Origin: an uncultured Prevotellaceae bacterium
GTDB lineage: Bacteria; Bacteroidota; Bacteroidia; Bacteroidales; Bacteroidaceae
Assembly (NCBI GenBank): GCA_946624335.1
Contig: CAMOSA010000003.1
Span: forward strand, 1 to 30,477
DNA length: 30,477 bases
Direction of reading: 5' to 3'
Shown: piece by piece, positions 29,015 through 30,477 of the stretch
How the letters are laid out: each line of letters starts with the position of its first letter
Numbering within the stretch: the first letter of the stretch is position 1
Notes under the pieces: model-generated
The model's input: the letters and a program-made list of their open reading frames with translations, nothing else
What the model was told of the DNA's origin: nothing
The model's database searches: none
Position numbers and translations under genes: made by a program

Positions 29015-30477
29015 TTACGGCTGCTCTCCACGCCATAGTTGCCGCACCGCCCACATGAGGCTGGTGGGCGAGAGGTGTGTGTAGCTGGCCATGACGTTGC
29101 CTGCGTGCAGGACAGCGGTGGGGACGGCTCGGCCTTTGGCGTCGAACACGTCGACGGCAGATGTCGGGGCGGGGTCGGCAAACCGTGTGTAATGGAACTC
29201 ATGCCCGCGCAACTCATGCCCGCGCAACTCATGCCCGTCGACGACGAACCGCCGGTAGCCGAGCGACAGGCGGCGGTCGGCGTGCCGTGCCGTGATGGAG
29301 TAGGGCAGCACGTCGCACATGGGGCTGGCACCATCGTCGGTGATGATCTCGCGGCAGAGATACATCATCCCTCCACATTCAGCGATGATGCGCCCTCCGG
29401 CCTCAGCAAAATCATGGATGAGCCGTCGCATACGCTCTGCCTTGACGAGGGCATCAAGGTGCTTCTCGGGGTAGCCGCCGGGCAGGTAGAGAAGAGCCCC
29501 GGCAGACCCAGCCCCCGCCATCCCTGTCAGGGCGGGTGTGGTTACCCTTGTAGGCTGTAATCCCTCATCCAGTCTATTACATTCTGCTTCCTCCCTTACG
29601 GAGAGGGCGGGGGACGGGTCTGTCTCCGGGTCAAAGAACTGGACCTCGCCGAGCTCGCTGAGCAGGTCGAGCGTCTCTTGATAGACGAACGAGAACGACT
29701 CTGCGTTGCGGGCGACGAAGATACGCCTGGGTGACTCGTCGATGTCAGCTGGCCGACTTGTCGGTGTCACCTGGCCGACTTGGCTTACACACCTATGTGA
29801 TTTGTCGATCTCAGCTGGCTGGCTTGGCTGTGTCAGCTGGCTGACTTGGGTGTCCCACCCGGGTGATCCACCGATATCACTTAGGTGTGTGGGCTCACAC
29901 ACATAGGTGTGTCGGCCTGCACACATAGGTGTGTCGGCGTTCATGCCTGCCTCATGGCCGCAGTCCGTATGAGCGTGTAAGCTCAAGAGCTTGTGCCAGT
30001 CGACGTGCTCGCCCATCGTCGCCACGAGCGTTGCCTGATCGGCTTGTTCCGAGAAGTCGAGTCCGAGGTAGCGTGACCCTTGCTCGAGCGCGGTCTGCTT
30101 GGGGATACATCCCAGGCATGTGATGCCCGCCTCCTCGGCTACTTCGCGCAGCATAGCGGCGTGGCGTGGGCTGCCCACCTTGTTGAAGATGACGCCCGCG
30201 AAGCGCAGACCCGGGCGGAAATGGGTGATGCCCTGCAGCACGGCGGTCAGGGAGTAGGAGGCGGAACGTGCGTCGACGACGAGCACGACGGGCAGCGACA
30301 GGACGCGAGCCACGTCGGCGCATGAGCCGCGGTCGCGGTCGTAACCGTCGAACAGACCCATCATGCCCTCGACAATGGCTATGTCGGCGGGCTCACGGGC
30401 CCATGCCGGCTTGTCGTCGCCGCCGCTGGTGTAGCGGCCGAAGAGGTCGCGGACGTGCTCGTCGGGGGCCATGAAGG
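29015..30477 (-). CDS. cobB/cbiA: Cobyrinate a,c-diamide synthase (5' end outside the window), with repeat-derived inserts
   Basis: This ATP-dependent amidase converts cobyrinate to its a,c-diamide in cobalamin synthesis. The window holds 485 codons from an internal Met; the P-loop start lies past the edge. Counting from that Met, the synthetase domain contains DIAIVEGMMGLFDG (30-43) and VVLVVDARS (62-70). The glutaminase domain starts near 250 (RIFVARNAESFSFVYQ) and has LYLPGGYPEKH (328-338), nucleophile C366 in AECGGMMYL and H424/H427 in RGHEFHY. Three insertions distinguish it from the family. Residues about 178-250 are encoded by a 22-bp repeat array in the interdomain linker. Residues 284-323 come from a 120-bp palindromic element. 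GHELR is duplicated at 413-422. All visible catalytic motifs are intact and there is no stop or frameshift, so the gene looks functional. Confidence 0.93.
   Translation of the reverse strand, partial: FMAPDEHVRDLFGRYTSGGDDKPAWAREPADIAIVEGMMGLFDGYDRDRGSCADVARVLSLPVVLVVDARSASYSLTAVLQGITHFRPGLRFAGVIFNKVGSPRHAAMLREVAEEAGITCLGCIPKQTALEQGSRYLGLDFSEQADQATLVATMGEHVDWHKLLSLHAHTDCGHEAGMNADTPMCAGRHTYVCEPTHLSDIGGSPGWDTQVSQLTQPSQPAEIDKSHRCVSQVGQVTPTSRPADIDESPRRIFVARNAESFSFVYQETLDLLSELGEVQFFDPETDPSPALSVREEAECNRLDEGLQPTRVTTPALTGMAGAGSAGALLYLPGGYPEKHLDALVKAERMRRLIHDFAEAGGRIIAECGGMMYLCREIITDDGASPMCDVLPYSITARHADRRLSLGYRRFVVDGHELRGHELRGHEFHYTRFADPAPTSAVDVFDAKGRAVPTAVLHAGNVMASYTHLSPTSLMWAVRQLWRGEQP
29196..29240 (-). 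repeat. Threefold 15-bp tandem repeat inside cobB
   Basis: The unit AACTCATGCCCGCGC occurs at 29196 and 29211, and with two or three changes at 29226. On the coding strand it produces GHELRGHELRGHEF, two extra copies next to the conserved RGHEFHY histidine motif. The repeat keeps the frame because 15 is a multiple of 3. Confidence 0.9.
29503..29622. repeat. 120-bp palindromic (REP/MITE-like) element inside cobB
   Basis: CAGACCCAGCCCCCGCC (29503-29519) and GGCGGGGGACGGGTCTG (29606-29622) are 17-bp terminal inverted repeats with 2 mismatches. Internal hairpins are CCCGCC...GGGCGGG (29514-29537) and CTCCC-TTAC-GGAG near 29591-29605. The element is exactly 40 codons long and encodes residues 284-323 of the visible CobB, where relatives pass directly from the FFDP-type segment to LYLPGGYPE. 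No target duplication is obvious. No second copy exists in the window. Confidence 0.7.
29722..29941. repeat. 22-bp tandem repeat array C (10 copies) inside cobB
   Basis: Units at 22-bp steps from 29722 to 29941. Best conserved are the two at 29898 and 29920 (CACACATAGGTGTGTCGG) and those at 29744 and 29832 (GTCAGCTGG, then GACTTG). Earlier units diverge but keep register. It shares CACACATAGGTG and TCGGCCT-like strings with array B. The array encodes the Gln/Ser/Thr/Pro-rich interdomain segment of CobB (for example VSQLTQPSQPAEIDKSHR). Confidence 0.88.

Noticed and set aside
29503..29622. Intron or frameshifted pseudogene segment in cobB
   Set aside because: The segment is a multiple of three, contains no stop in the cobB frame, and the domain motifs on both sides continue in the same frame.

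Overview
This window is chromosomal DNA from a member of the Bacteroidales, most likely Prevotellaceae or a close relative. The evidence is repeated Bacteroidetes-type -7 elements (TAnnTTTG) in front of genes, few Shine-Dalgarno sites, the gene order DUF6242 lipoprotein - DUF6089 - uppS - bamA - ompH - ompH - ompH - murI, a serine-type sulfatase, and secreted proteins ending in a short tail of the type Y-N-L-x-G-Q-R-V...G-I-Y-I-x-x-G-K-K-V. Base composition is GC-rich for this order (judged by eye, not computed). The exact genus cannot be fixed from the sequence.

Layout. 1-133: start of rplS (ribosomal protein L19), minus strand. 406-5328: two convergent secreted enzymes suited to host mucin glycans, an S1_11-like N-acetylglucosamine-6-sulfatase and a GH95 alpha-L-fucosidase. 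5501-5585: tRNA-Leu(TAA). 5799-9257: a GT4 and a GT2 glycosyltransferase overlapping by 8 bp, then nhaA overlapping the GT2 stop by 4 bp. 9573-11700 (minus): rubredoxin, recX and a secreted serpin. 11822-14293 (minus): a GH43 / SGNH-esterase / LamG-like fusion. 14471-18262 (plus): a CPA2 cation/proton antiporter, a LolD-type ABC ATPase and a CvfB-type S1 protein. 18295-20293: divergent prmC and ribD. 20390-28958 (plus): the outer-membrane biogenesis cluster. 29015-30477 (minus): cobyrinate a,c-diamide synthase (cobB/cbiA), cut by the window edge.

The genes are mostly conventional: envelope building (uppS, bamA, three OmpH/Skp chaperones, murI), glycan foraging (sulfatase, GH95, GH43-SGNH) and ion homeostasis (nhaA, CPA2). 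The least ordinary content is the repetitive DNA. A 22-bp tandem repeat family occurs at 2117-2218, 9338-9572 and, unexpectedly, inside the cobB reading frame at 29722-29941. A separate degenerate 8-bp tandem repeat family fills intergenic spacers at 5397-5500, 11478-11533, 28013-28108 and probably 26100-26139. cobB also carries a 120-bp (40-codon) palindromic element with 17-bp terminal inverted repeats inside its amidotransferase domain, and a threefold 15-bp repeat. The signal-peptide codons of the third ompH contain a long UUCG-capped hairpin. Together this looks like intergenic repeat DNA that has entered coding sequences in frame and been tolerated, comparable in principle to the palindromic elements described inside Rickettsia genes. 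I see no CRISPR array, phage, transposase, restriction or other defence gene in the window.
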